DNA of 64,000 bases from Allantophomopsis cytisporea (lineage: Eukaryota; Ascomycota; Leotiomycetes; Phacidiales; Phacidiaceae). The DNA lies in assembly GCA_024752435.1 (NCBI GenBank), contig CP103032.1:1736001-1800000 (forward strand). Reading direction: 5' to 3'. Positions 12,149-23,748 of the stretch are shown here, one piece after another. The position numbers and the translations under genes are program-made. Position 1 is the stretch's first letter; every line of letters starts with the position of its first letter. The notes below the pieces were generated by a model. It was not told the origin of the DNA and searched no databases. It was given only the letters and a program-made list of their open reading frames with translations.

Positions 12149-12267
12149 ACATACAACAGTAGGGATTCGCTGGTGGTCACCCACCCAACTACTAGTCTAC
12201 CGATCTGAGGTTTGAGTACGGCAGAGCGGACGGGATGCCCTCTTGTCCTCAGTCTATGGTCGTATGT
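12149..12267 (-). rRNA. 5S ribosomal RNA gene, copy 2
   Basis: Second 119-base 5S gene in the same orientation. It differs from copy 1 at a few positions, including a paired change in one helix (GATTGAGG/CCTCAAATC in copy 1, GACTGAGG/CCTCAGATC here), which keeps the stem and suggests both are, or recently were, functional. T-rich terminator on its 3' side. Its 5' end lies 1 bp past the proposed last stop codon (12269-12271) of the upstream NLR gene on the same strand. Confidence 0.95.
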
Positions 12268-12268
12268 G

Positions 12269-15200
12269 TCAGGTATTCCCTGATGATAGTATATAATCTT
12301 TATCTTTGATACAACTGGTTGCTGACTTTAATGCCTTCTCAATTGATTTTTCAATAAAGGAAGACATTTCAGTCTGTATAGGCTCAGATAGATACTGACT
12401 AATTAAATCAAGCTCTTCAGCTTTGTATTGCTCGATCTTAGTCACATTTTATTAGTATAAATATATATGTTAAACCTGAATGACTTGCAAGAAGATTTTG
12501 GACTATCTCATCGTTGTTCTTCAAATCTTGAAGCAACCGTTCTTCATAGTATTCTTCTACTTTACGCAGATATGGATCTCTGAAGTATTTTTTGAAGGCG
12601 TCTGTCAGCTGTGGGACCTTATAATTGAAAATCACACTTCGACCCTTCGTCCCTTGAATAGACATCTCTTGCAAAGATTGAAGTACGATTTTTACGTCTG
12701 GTACGTCATCATCTAACAACAACTTCACAAAGCCGATGGTTCTCTTCTTTTGCAAGTGCTCGAGAACAAGAATGGTTATTCTTTCCTCTCGGTGTAAAAT
12801 TCTTTCGAGCCAACGTAAAAGAAGGAGATCCAAAATCCAGTAAGCAGGATTTCCATCTACGATCGCTCTTGTGATTCCATGTCTCTCTAGATATCGGCAC
12901 CGACGGTAGAACCAATTTATAGCCGCGTAGAAATTAATCCGTTGTCGGCTGTAGATTTTGAAAAGCTTGCTGGAAGGTTTTTGAGAGATTGCTTCATAGA
13001 ACTCGTCAAGAGTACTACCAAAAATCCCATCGAGGCAAGTATACAACTGATAAGGTGTAAAGTCTATGCGATCCCAATGGTTTTCTATTTGAAGGAATCT
13101 TGCTGCATCAGACTTTCTTAGTTGCCGATTTTTGTGCGATTGACTGAAGTCGTATACAGCACTAGAGATCCATGCGTTAGTACAGCCCGAGAGCTAATAC
13201 TCGTGGTCGAACATACTTATAGGTATTCATCGCCTATAACAAATCAGTCTTGTCAAATACATGTTGCATAGATGTATTACCTCATCAATGGTAAGCCTCG
13301 ACCTTTGCCACATGCACTTCATAAACATAGCACGTATTGTTGTCCAATAGCCTTTGACTTTCAAAACGCTGAGATTGAATTAGCGAGGTTTAATTTGCAT
13401 GAAGCTTTGCTTACGCTAATATCTGCAAGTCCGAATTCTGTTCAGTGTCAGCAGATGTTTTAAGAAGTGCTAGTATTCGTGGATTGTTGTAATCCAAAGC
13501 ATCTTGTACAAGAGTCCTACCGGAAACGCTTTGAGAGTCGCCACGAGCGCCCTGGTCAAGCAAGTATCTTATGATCTCTTCACCAACCCCACCAGACCAT
13601 TCCGCAAATCGTGTCGATATGTGAAGAGAAGTCAATCCCCAATTGTCTTTAGCATCGATATATTTACCGAAATCGTCCGGATAGGAAGAGCGTAGTGCAA
13701 TTAGGAAATCGATATGTCCCCACATCGCAGCTATATGCAAAGGAGTCCTGCCATCCGAATTCCTAGCTGCAAACGTGGCAGTTCTCTTCAAGAGCGGCTT
13801 CAATAGCCCACTCCATCCGAAGTAAGCCGCATGATGAAGTGCATTTTGACCATCTTGGTCTGTTGCTTCTATTTGGGCTTCTGCATTTAGCAGTGATGAA
13901 GTGGTACCGACAAACCCTTTCTTTGCAGCGACATGCAATGCTACCAATCCATCGAATTTCTGCTCGGTCCCAAGGTCTATTGTATCAGAGGATTTGTGGA
14001 GAAGCTCTATGGTGTAACTCAAATCATGGTAGGCCAAGAACCACGCAGGAGGTGCATAATCGGATTCTGAGATAAAAAAGCAACGACCCTTGTTCAATGA
14101 CGTTGAGCTGACTCTCAAACAAGAAATGTAGAGATGTAGATTTTGAAATAAATGTAGTATAAGACTTTCTCTGTACTTTCGTCTGGATATGTCTTCGCTA
14201 GTAGAGGTGAATGTACCCCTTACGTGACTAGGCCAGTATTGGCATGAATAGAGGAGCAGAGGCGAATTGTGTGATTGTAATGTCTCACTGCGTCTGACTG
14301 GAACTTGAAAATGGTGTATCATATATAACATACAGCACTCGAGTAAGAAGCAATAACCCAAGCCCTCATTCAATCTGTATGCTGGGATGACTTTGTTGCC
14401 TAAGAGAAATTCTTTTACAGACGAATGGGCAAAGAGGACTTCGTTGTCAGAAGATATGGAAATCAGATGAGATAAAATTTCCCCAACCTTGTTTGGAAAA
14501 GGTCTGTGTTCGGGATTAAATAATAATTGGTAGGTATTTGCAGAGCGTTCATTTTGCTGAAATGCAGGAATCTCTGCAATATCTGCAAGAGTCAAGGGTC
14601 GATTTGAGATCGCCACCCACTGTAGTACAGCAAGTACACTTTCCTTCTTACTAATGTCGATGCTGACCAAGACACGATTGTATGTTTCATCCAGATCCCC
14701 TGGCATACTTTCTAGCGCCTTTAAGACGGCGTATGGCGAGTGTTGTGACTTAAGTGTCCGGAGCTGACACTCCACCCACTTGAATACACCGGTGGACCGG
14801 CTAGTAAGACTTTGAAATACACTGTCCTGCAATTTTTGGGGCCAACCGAGATCTTGAGCTAACCAAGTTCGAACATTTGCCGCAATGTCTTCGTTTACTC
14901 GATAATCCGGAATAAGAACTTTGGACACGTGCGTCGCACAAAGTTTTCGTTGACTGAATCTTCAATACCTGGCTGTTGCGCACTCGTGAATAGTACATGG
15001 GAGTTTCTAGAAGATATTTCTGCAAGGAAATCCTGTCTGTTCTCTGGTGAAAGGCACTCATCTAGAGCATCAATAACGATGTAATTGGTTGTTGATAAGG
15101 CCAGTACTTTAAGAAAGATGTCTCGTAGAACCTCAGTGTCGTTTACCGGTTCATAAAGAGAGTACTGCTGATGAAATGCTCGATATAAATTTGGAAGGTG

Positions 15201-17089
15201 GCAGAGCTCACGTGATTTCTGCGTATCCGGTGTGAAAAGTCTATCAACAAGTTGAAAAAGCAGAGATCGCATTAACAATGCAAAATTTTGATCCTTCCTG
15301 TGGAATGTGAAATAGAAGTAGGCACGATTGTGGAGATTCTGGGTTTCGACCTCTTTAACGACAATGGAACTAAGGGATTTAGTACATTGGAGATCTCCCA
15401 AATATCTATCAGGAAGAGCTAGACATACCACATTACAGACTTTCCACAGCTCACTAATAGTCCAGTTGTCAGTAAAGAGCTAAATGAACGAGATGGAGCT
15501 TACTTTTTCCATAAAGCCATAGAAATGATTTCTGTCCTGATGCCCAGCTTTTGAAATAATCTCTCATAAACCATATACCTGTACCCTCTGTGCGTTTATT
15601 GAGTGTATCTCTGAATAGTGTCGATGAATCTGAAGGCTCTAACCACTGAAGCATTTTATTTCTTGATATGTTATCAAGAGCATGCCCTGTAATATTAGAT
15701 TTTAGAATTTGTTGAACATTAAATACACTAGGTGCACCGAATCTTGTAACCATTGACTGCTAGATTTTTTACAACTCACAGCATGTGTCTTGGTGCCGTC
15801 TTGCAACGTTCATCTGAAGAACTTCCTGAAGAATCTTCTTAAACAAAATGTCATCTCGATCGCGAAATTTGTTGAGATTTGAATGGTCTTTATTAGCAGG
15901 AAGACTTTTTGCCAGGTCATGCAATTCAGCAGAACATGTTTCTACAACCTAAGAAACAATTAGAAGATATATTAAAACAATGCTAAAATAGCTCACCTGT
16001 CCAAGTGGAATCCCAAACATCTGTGTTGGCATTTGCTCATATACCGAAACCATCTTGATGTTTTTGTGAAGAACAGCGTCTAGAAACAATTCATTGAGCT
16101 CGGAAAGATATGGGTGGTGGAGACAAAGTGAATTCAGGAGTATTGTCCTTGAACCTAGGAACGGTGCGGTGGCTTTTGCAACCCCAAAGCCCAATTTGGA
16201 GACAGATGTGCCCAGATGAGGTGTTCCAAGGAAGATGATCCCAGATATAGCATCTAGAATATCTTTGGCCTCATCACTACAAATAGCAAGGAGTGCCTAA
16301 GTGTCCACATATATACGCAACCTAATGTACAATTCAACATAATATTTGGTCGCTAACCTTTTTCAACACGATTCCTCCAAAACTATGCGTAATGAAAATC
16401 ATAGGTCGGCCCTAAGTCCATATTGATAAAAGCTTATAAAACGATGGAGAAATAGATCGATTTCGATCTTGTTCCGTGTCTGAAGATCTATCAAATCCTC
16501 AAGAAGGATCTTGCCTATCTCATAGATTGTAGTTTTTGGTGGAGGCCCAAACCAATCCGCATTGTATTTATATCACATTACATTCGCTTCCGTGACATCT
16601 CGACAAAGAAAGTCCTTGAGCCAACTAATACGACGGTTTGTTGAAGGTATGCCTTTCGCCTTGGGAGGGCTTGTCGTCCAAGTAAACTCAGGATCCGCCC
16701 CGAGACCATGTATTGCTATTATGCTGTTGTTTGTTAGCCAAAGCTCATAAAGGCACCATCAAACATAAATCTACACCTACTTAGCTTCAGCCGCAGCTCC
16801 GTCTAATGGTGAAAGTGGCCGAAACCCGTAAAGCCTAGACGCTTTGTCGTGTCGGTGTACCTTCCTAACATAACGGAAAACAGTTGCGAAATCAGAAATG
16901 AAAACTAGAAGGAATGAAGTGAGTGTCGAGATAATTACCGGCTTCCTTTATCAAATAGTATCTTTAAATCATCGTTGATCAAAATCAAACTACATAGAAA
17001 AATAAAGAGATAACCTACTTTTCCTTAGTCTGCGGTTCTTTGGAATCGAAACTTATCAGGCGTACTTCTGTACGGCCTTTAAGGGTGCA
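12269..17089 (-). pseudogene. NLR/STAND gene: hydrolase-like, NACHT and ankyrin repeats; probably disrupted
   Basis: Fungal NOD-like receptor architecture, a family involved in non-self recognition and programmed cell death. Read on the minus strand across many short introns: an alpha/beta-hydrolase-like domain (IAIHGLGADPEFTW, IFITHSFGGIVLKK, IIFLGTPHLGTSVSKLG; about 16730-16000); a linker with FRDRDDILFKKILQEV; a NACHT domain whose Walker A GKMSCGKS is split by an intron near 15455 and whose Walker B is YIVIDALDEC near 15075; a winged-helix-like region; ankyrin repeats (DGQNALHHAAYFGWSG, DGRTPLHIAAMWGHID; about 13930-13500); then a charged C-terminal region of some 230 residues with no known family. 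Disruptions: an in-frame TGA at 16573-16575 within the hydrolase domain; no good donor for the intron before GRPMIF; and a frame change near 14935 between ENFVRR and VSKVLIPDYRV that no intron of usable size explains. Sequencing error cannot be excluded. The start codon is unclear. Confidence 0.75.
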
Positions 17090-17413
17090 CCTATGCCGTG
17101 AGACCCTCGTTTTTATAGGAAGAATCGCGCAGCAACATCTGTCATAACTATTTCAAATCGTATCAGATGGAACCAAGAGTCGACCTCCTCCTGCTGGCCG
17201 TATGTAACAGATCTTCCATAATCAGAACATATAACCTACATCCGACAAACCTACTCTCACCACACTATACACTCGGTCTCCTCAATCCACTCCACCGACA
17301 ACACCCATCACAAAAGTCCACATCTCTAATTCACAGTAAACCCTTAATGCACAAAATACACATTCACTACACAATGATATCATACACAAACCTCTATACC
17401 CTCTACACACGGC
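17090..17413. other. Short spacer between sec16 and the NLR gene
   Basis: C/A-rich on the plus strand (cactaca, ctccaccgac), probably sec16 3' untranslated sequence plus the upstream region of the NLR gene. TATAAAA on the minus strand near 17115 could be a TATA box for that gene. No coding signal. Confidence 0.4.
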
Positions 17414-20400
17414 TTACTTAGCCATAACATCAACATACCCCCTCCCCTTCTTCTTAGCCTTAGAAGCACCCTTCCTAGCAGTAGGCGCACCAAGCAAATC
17501 ATCAATACTACTAGCATTACTCATACTAGTAGCCGGCCGACTAGGCGGACCACTAGGCGGACCCAAGCTCATGGTAGAAGTAGATTTTCTAAGCAGAGCA
17601 GGCGGACCCGCAGAGCCAGGTGGTCCCGCAGAGCCAGGTGGTCCCGCAGAGCCAGGTGGTCCCGCAGAGCCAGGAGGTCCATCAGCTGCAACGGGGCTAT
17701 CAGCACGCTGCAATGGTGGTGCACTTCCGACGGGAGGCGGCATGCCTGGTCTCGAGGCGCCAGGGGGACCGGAAACAGATCTCGGTGGTTCGGTTCGCGG
17801 CGCAGAAGCGCTGCGCGGTGGGCCCTTGGGTGGAGGTGGCGTGGCGGAAGCCGCAGGCGTGTTGGCGCCCTTGTCTTTCTTGTTGATCCAGCGCTTGAGG
17901 TCGGGGTCGTAGACGAAGGAGGATTGCTCGCCGAGCTTGGCCCTGATGGGTTTACCGGGTTGGGCTGCATCTGCGCTGGGTTCTTTCTTTGAGAACCAGC
18001 CGCCGAGACCCCAGCCTTTCTTTACCGGTGCTGCTGCGGCGCGTTTAGCTGTGCGGTGTTAGTTTCAGTCTTTATATATGGGGTGGGTGGTGGAAGATTA
18101 GAAGACGTACCATCTTCTTCAGCAGCTTTGCGGAAGGCTTCGTCAGCTTCCCTATCTTTCTCAGCCTTCGTCTTCTCTGCAGGATTCTTGAGTGCAGGAA
18201 TATCATCGTCATCGTCGTCGTCCATAATACTCTTCTTCTTTGGTTTCGTATCTATGGGCGAGTCAGGCTCTTCGTCAAATGTGGCAGGTTGATAAGACGG
18301 TGGTTCGTATCCGTTGCTAGCGGGTGGTTCATAGCCACTCGAAACCGGCGGTTCAAATCCACTTGAAGGTGCACCAAACCCACTCTCAGTCGGCGCTTCA
18401 AATCCCCTAGCAGCAGGCGGGTCATAAGCGCCGTACGAAGGCGACTCACTCATGGACATTGGCGCACCAAAGCCATGGGAGGGCTGCGCCATAGACAATT
18501 GAGGCGAATCATAGAAGCTGTTAGTCGGCGCCTCAGTAGCGGGCGTGACAGGCTGCGAAGCATGGGTAGAATCGAACGTGTTACTCTCCTGCGGCGCGTA
18601 TGGGTTTGGAGCAGCTTGTTGAGTAGGTGGCTGTTGGGCCAGTGGCATGTAACTGTGGCCGGCGAAACTACTTGCCTGGGAACCAGGTCGGTATTGCTCG
18701 GATGATTGTCTTTGCGGTTCATATGGGCCAGTTTGAGAGCGCTCAAGTGATCTTCGTTGCTGGGAGTTGTAGGACGATGATAGTTGGGGGTCGTAGGAGT
18801 GGGGATTGTATGAGCCTCCTGCTGCGCTTGGTGCATAACGGCTTGCGGTGCCGGATACTGGTATTGGAGAGGCTCCGGGGTAGGAGGCGAAATCGGCGGT
18901 CGACGGAGAGCGACTGATGGTTGGGGTGTCGCCTGCGATTCTTGAGAATGGCCCGGCTTCACTTCCTCCTTCTCCTCCAGCACCGTTTGATGTATCGTTC
19001 TCGTCGCCAGTCACAAATTTGTTAAACTTGGCCCACACGGATCCAGATACCTTGTCGATGCTTGGCTTTGAAATCCATGACGAGTTCTCATCTTTCGGAG
19101 ACTGTTTGAGGCGCTTGCTAAGGTCATCTAAGGATGCCACTAACAGCGGATTATGGTATGGCGAGCGGCGAGTCTGTGAAGTCATGGATCCAGCAATCGC
19201 CTCACAATACTGAAGAGCATTGTCGCGGTAGCCATATTCTGCGAGAATAGTAGCATGTTGCAACTTGTACGCCGACAGATGAGGTATGGTGAGTATCGCA
19301 TTGGAAAGTGACAGCCCGTACTCATAAACCTCACTCAACAAAATAGGTTCCAATTCCTTCGAGAAGTCATGCGTCTGCTTGAGGTGATCAGCACCAACAA
19401 GAACGATGTTCGAGGCAGGATCATCAATTCCGCTGAACACAGAATGCTGTCTCCCGAAAATGAAGCAAACGTGAGCTGCCTCCGCTCGATTATAGCTTGA
19501 TAAAAGCTTGCCAAGTGCATTGAGTGCCTGACTATCACCAGTGCTGCGATTACTCAACACAAGACCCAAAGTCTCACGCCAGCGGTCAAGGCCGTCAACA
19601 GCACTTTTAGTGGTAGCAGTAGAGGCCGAGGTGCTAACCAATTGGAAACCAGCACGAGCTGAAGGCGGAACTAGTTCATCGATACTTTCTTCGAAGTTGC
19701 CCGCGAAGATTTCGTAAAGCGCAGCGAGGGACTCGGTGTTCTCTCCAATGCTCTTGACCTCCTTTTGAACAAACTCCTGAGCGACCTGCTTGTACAGATC
19801 TGGAGAAACGGTGTTTGCAATGAGCATTGCGTGTGCCCAAAGACGCTTATCAACAGCTTCCCAAACAGCTTTCTCACGATCACCACGGAGCAAGAATGCG
19901 CGCAGTTGATCGACAGCAGCGGGATCACGAGCTTCGGCTCGAGCCTCAGATGTTGTAGATGGCACAATTCCCGAGAGATTCGCACCTGTGGCATACAGCG
20001 TATCTTGATCTTTAGTTTCTGCATCAAGCCCAGGGAAAATGACAGCACGCACTGCCTGATCCACAGCTGGGGTACCTTCAAGAATACCATCATTCTCAAT
20101 AAAAACTCTAAGAATCTTCCACAACAAGATGCGCTCTTCGTCTCGCTTGTTCTCGTGAGATAAATGTGTGGTCGATGACAAGTAAGCGAACTCCTTCTCA
20201 AGATTATCGATGCCTGCAGAGAGCCATGCCACAACTTGTTTCTTTGAAGATTTACCCTTGAGGGGTCCAGGAAACTTCGATAATCTCTCTGGAAGTGGAA
20301 ACAGATCCTTGATACTTCTCGTCTTTACTTCACCAGGGGTACAGGTAATCATTGGTGCTACTTGACCAATGGTATAACGTGGGACCTCTTTTGGGAAACA

Positions 20401-23400
20401 GGTCACAACGGTACCGCCAGTTCCCCAGTTAAAAATAGGGTAACCCTTCCACCTCTGCATTTGATCTTGTTCACGTCCATCCGTCGGAGCAACGTAGTTC
20501 AGTGGCCTAGATGGAGCTCGTCTATGGCTCATGGCTGCACTAATGGGCGAGAACATGGCGGTGGGTGAAACAGGCGATGCAGCTTGTGCAGTCGCCGACC
20601 TCTGATAAGGATCGGCGGTGTTCAAACCGAAACTTTGCGGGTTGACTGAAACGTTTGGCGACTGAGATTGTGCTCGCCGGGCCTGCACATCTTGAGACTC
20701 TTGGCCATACGTCAACGATTGCTGAGGCAAGTAGCTAGACGTTGCGCGCTTAGCCGGTGAAGCCTGAAGACTAACACTTGTCGCCAAAGGAGGCGGCGTG
20801 TAAGCACCTCGCTGAGCCTGCTGGTGGATCTGGCTATTCAGAGGCGCATAGCTTGATCTCCTTTGTTGCTCGGCAAAACTACGGTCCTGACTTGGGCCTT
20901 GACTGCCCTGGGGCTCATCCATCGGCTGAGCTGAAGGTAGACCTTGACCGGAGTAAGGATTAGACTCATGACTCATTAAACTTTGTCGGCGCTCAGAAGA
21001 CCCAGTCGAAGGTGGCTGTGGGGACTTCTCGAAGTATGCTAAGGGGCTTGAAGTTCGGGGTTGATGAGCCATAACAGAAGGAGGAATTCCAGCTGGCGCT
21101 GTGGATTGTTGTGCTGGCATTATAGGGCGCTGTACCGGAGGAGCAGGAGAATATCTACCACTTGGTGGTGGTGGAGCACTCAGGTTTTGAGGGGGCGGAG
21201 CTGGGGAATATCTCTGTGCTGCGACAGGAGGGGGAGCAATCGCTGTGTGTCCTGCCTGAATAGATGCATATGGATTGACACGGGGAGGTGCAACAAGTCC
21301 CTGAGCTGTAGGTGGAGTCGCCTGCGCTGTTAATGGCGTAGTGTAAGGGTTAGGTGCAATTGAACGATCAGATGGAGATTGAGAGGGTTGCGGTGGTCCA
21401 GGGACAAATTGCTGAGAGGCTTGTGGTGGTGCACCTGGAAGTTGTGGTGGACCGCCTGCGGTAGGTGGCCTGGATGATGTTTGCGCAGGTTGAGGAGTGT
21501 AACGACCGGACGGGCGAGGCTTAGCAGTTATCGGTAATTCCTCAAAGAAACTACCCTTCGACTTCAGTGTTGGAGGGGGCTTGGACCCAGAAGCAGCAGA
21601 AGTTGGTGGCTGTCCTTGGAATGACTTCATTGAATGACCAGATACAGGAGGCGAGATGCCTGGCAGAGAGCCAGGCACTGGAGCAGACTCTTGTTGGTTC
21701 CTGCTTACACTTCGTGGAGGTGGCGGTGGCATTGTACTACTGTTGCTTCTCGCCATTTGCTGCATACTTGGCCTCTTTCGAGGCTTAACATTGACAACTT
21801 CCATTGGCAAGTCGTACGGAGATGAATAGCCACCTTTAGACTGATTTACAAAACTCTGAGCTTTTGGCATTGAAGGTCGATCTTGTTGTTGAGGGGGTGC
21901 AAATGACAAGTCGGTCGGTGGTGTGGCAGCACTTGGGAATCCATAAGAACCAGGCTGTCGCATAGCAGGCCGTGATGAGCCTGCAAGATCAGTCAACAAG
22001 GGTGCTGTAGGCGTATAAGGATTTGTAGGTTGTTGCTGGGCGGGAGTAGAAGTCGCATTTTGAGGCAAGTATCTATTCGAAGAAGTGCCATTGCTTGTTG
22101 TCTTGGTGGTGACGTTATCGAAACCTGTCATTCGGCCATTGGCATCATATACAGGTGCTGGGATAGGAGAGTCCAGTGCGGAAGTGGGTTGTTGTGCTTG
22201 GTTGTTGTCCTCATCTTCGAGAAATCCTTCGTCATCACTGCCAAAGAAAGTTGCGGGATCCAATGCCTTCTCCTCATTTTCGTCGTCGTCAGGCAACAAT
22301 TCATCGTCATCATCCAGTAAATTATCAGCTTCTAGAGCCGCCTTCCATTTTGCAGCCAAATCCGCTTCGCTGGGGGCTCCTGACTCCTCATGAAGTGTTC
22401 CCTCTGGATCTCCTAAGACCTGAGTTGCAACGGTGCTCATGGATACCGCAATGCCACCGCCTGTAGCCAGATCGAATGTGCTGGATCTTCGAGTATTTCT
22501 GTCTTCTTCTTCTTCTTCTTCTTTTTCTGGCTCCTCGGCGATTTCATCAGGTTCGTTGTCATCATCATCATCATTCTCATGAGCTTCGAATTTCATCGAG
22601 TCCATGACTTGCATCGTTGACTTTCGGTCAAGTGTTGGCATTACCTCAAGCTCTGAGCCCGCTTCCTGAGTTTTGTTGCCAATACCCGAGAAGAAGTCAT
22701 CTTCAGCACCATCATCATCAGCGAATGCTGTCACTTCTACGCTTGGTTGCTGTGGTACTTCTGCTGGTTGCTCCTCTTCCTGTTCTTCGTGGGAAACAAG
22801 AGGCAGTCCTTCCTCGTATCGCTCATCGGCTTCTCCTTCGTCAACTGCATCACCACCTAGTGTCCTGCCATATTCGTTTGCACCATCCTGTCCAGCGTGA
22901 CTCGGGAAATCATCCTGACCAAATTCTGCTGCTTCGTGAACTGGCTCTGTAGAACCACCCTGTTGTGTGAAAAAGTCGTCATCAGCTTCATCGTCGTCCG
23001 CAAAAGGATCTCGCTGCTGCTCAAGTTCCTCAACTATGGCTTCTGCTTGGGTGTGAGGTAAAGCATGATCTGCTCCAAACCCTGGTGGGGCATGGGCAGG
23101 AGGCACCTGTGGGAACGAATTCGTGCGATCTGATTTACCCATGAACTTGAATGGATCAGTGTCTGTCCGGTGAAGATTCCACTCTGGGTCAACTTCATCG
23201 TCCTCTCCCCAATTGATCTCATCAACTTTTGTGCGCGTGAAAGAATCATTGCTGGTATGTCCCATCTCTGGTACAGGACCCCTTGTTGGAAATTCGGCCT
23301 TTTCTGGTACCTGAGTCTCCTGGTGTTCATTCGTCTCATCGGCATGCCCAGAGCTTAGGCCTTCATTGTGAACAGGACTCTCATCCATTTCAACTCCGCC

Positions 23401-23748
23401 AGGACTTGCTAGAGAGTTCGTAAGGGCACTTCGAAGGTTGTTGAGTTCGGGATGATCTACGTTATCGGTTGCCGATTGCGCATCATGCTCAACATCATCA
23501 TGACCGTTGGACAAAGTGTGCGTGTCTATGGGATCGAGAGATTTGTGCGATGGGATTATCGTATCTACAGCTACTGCAGTTGGCTCTTCGATTGGCTGTT
23601 CGATTGATTCTTCGATTGGCTCCTCGATTGGCTCTTCAATGGTTTCTGCCGGTGTAGATTCGATGTGCTGTATCGCACTCGTTTCTTCCTGCGATGTATT
23701 TGGCATCCAGGCTGGATGCCAGGATGCGTTTGCTTCTTCGGCCGACAT
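17414..23748 (-). CDS. sec16: COPII coat scaffold protein Sec16
   Basis: Large peripheral protein of ER exit sites that organises COPII coat assembly with Sec23/Sec24 and Sec13/31. Exons are 23748-18111 and 18048-17414 with one 62-nt intron (18049-18110), giving 2090 residues. The N-terminal half is acidic and disordered with clustered EEPIEEPIEESIEQPIEEP repeats (residues about 35-55) and blocks such as ADDDEADDDFFTQQ. A long Pro/Gln-rich stretch precedes the conserved central domain, which starts near residue 1095 with QMQRWKGYPIFNWGTGGTVV and CFPKEVPRYTIGQVAPMI and continues to about 1560 (AEYGYRDNALQYCEAIAG). The C-terminus has GYEPP-type repeats, KKGWGLGGWFSKK and four PPGSAG repeats before FGP-like proline-rich ends. 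The ATG at 23748 is the first in frame. The gene is divergent from neo1 across 1.8 kb. Confidence 0.95.
17616..17684 (-). repeat. PPGSAG-encoding 18-bp tandem repeat in sec16
   Basis: Four near-identical 18-bp units (plus strand ggtcccgcagagccag) encode the collagen-like hexapeptide PPGSAG in the Sec16 C-terminal region. The antisense frames give GGPAEPGGPAEP and HLALRDHLALRD, which explains spurious open frames on both strands here. Confidence 0.9.

Noticed and set aside
17571..17912. Plus-strand collagen-like frame with GGPAEP repeats
   Set aside because: It is the antisense of the PPGSAG repeats at the Sec16 C-terminus; frame, length and context all follow from that repeat.
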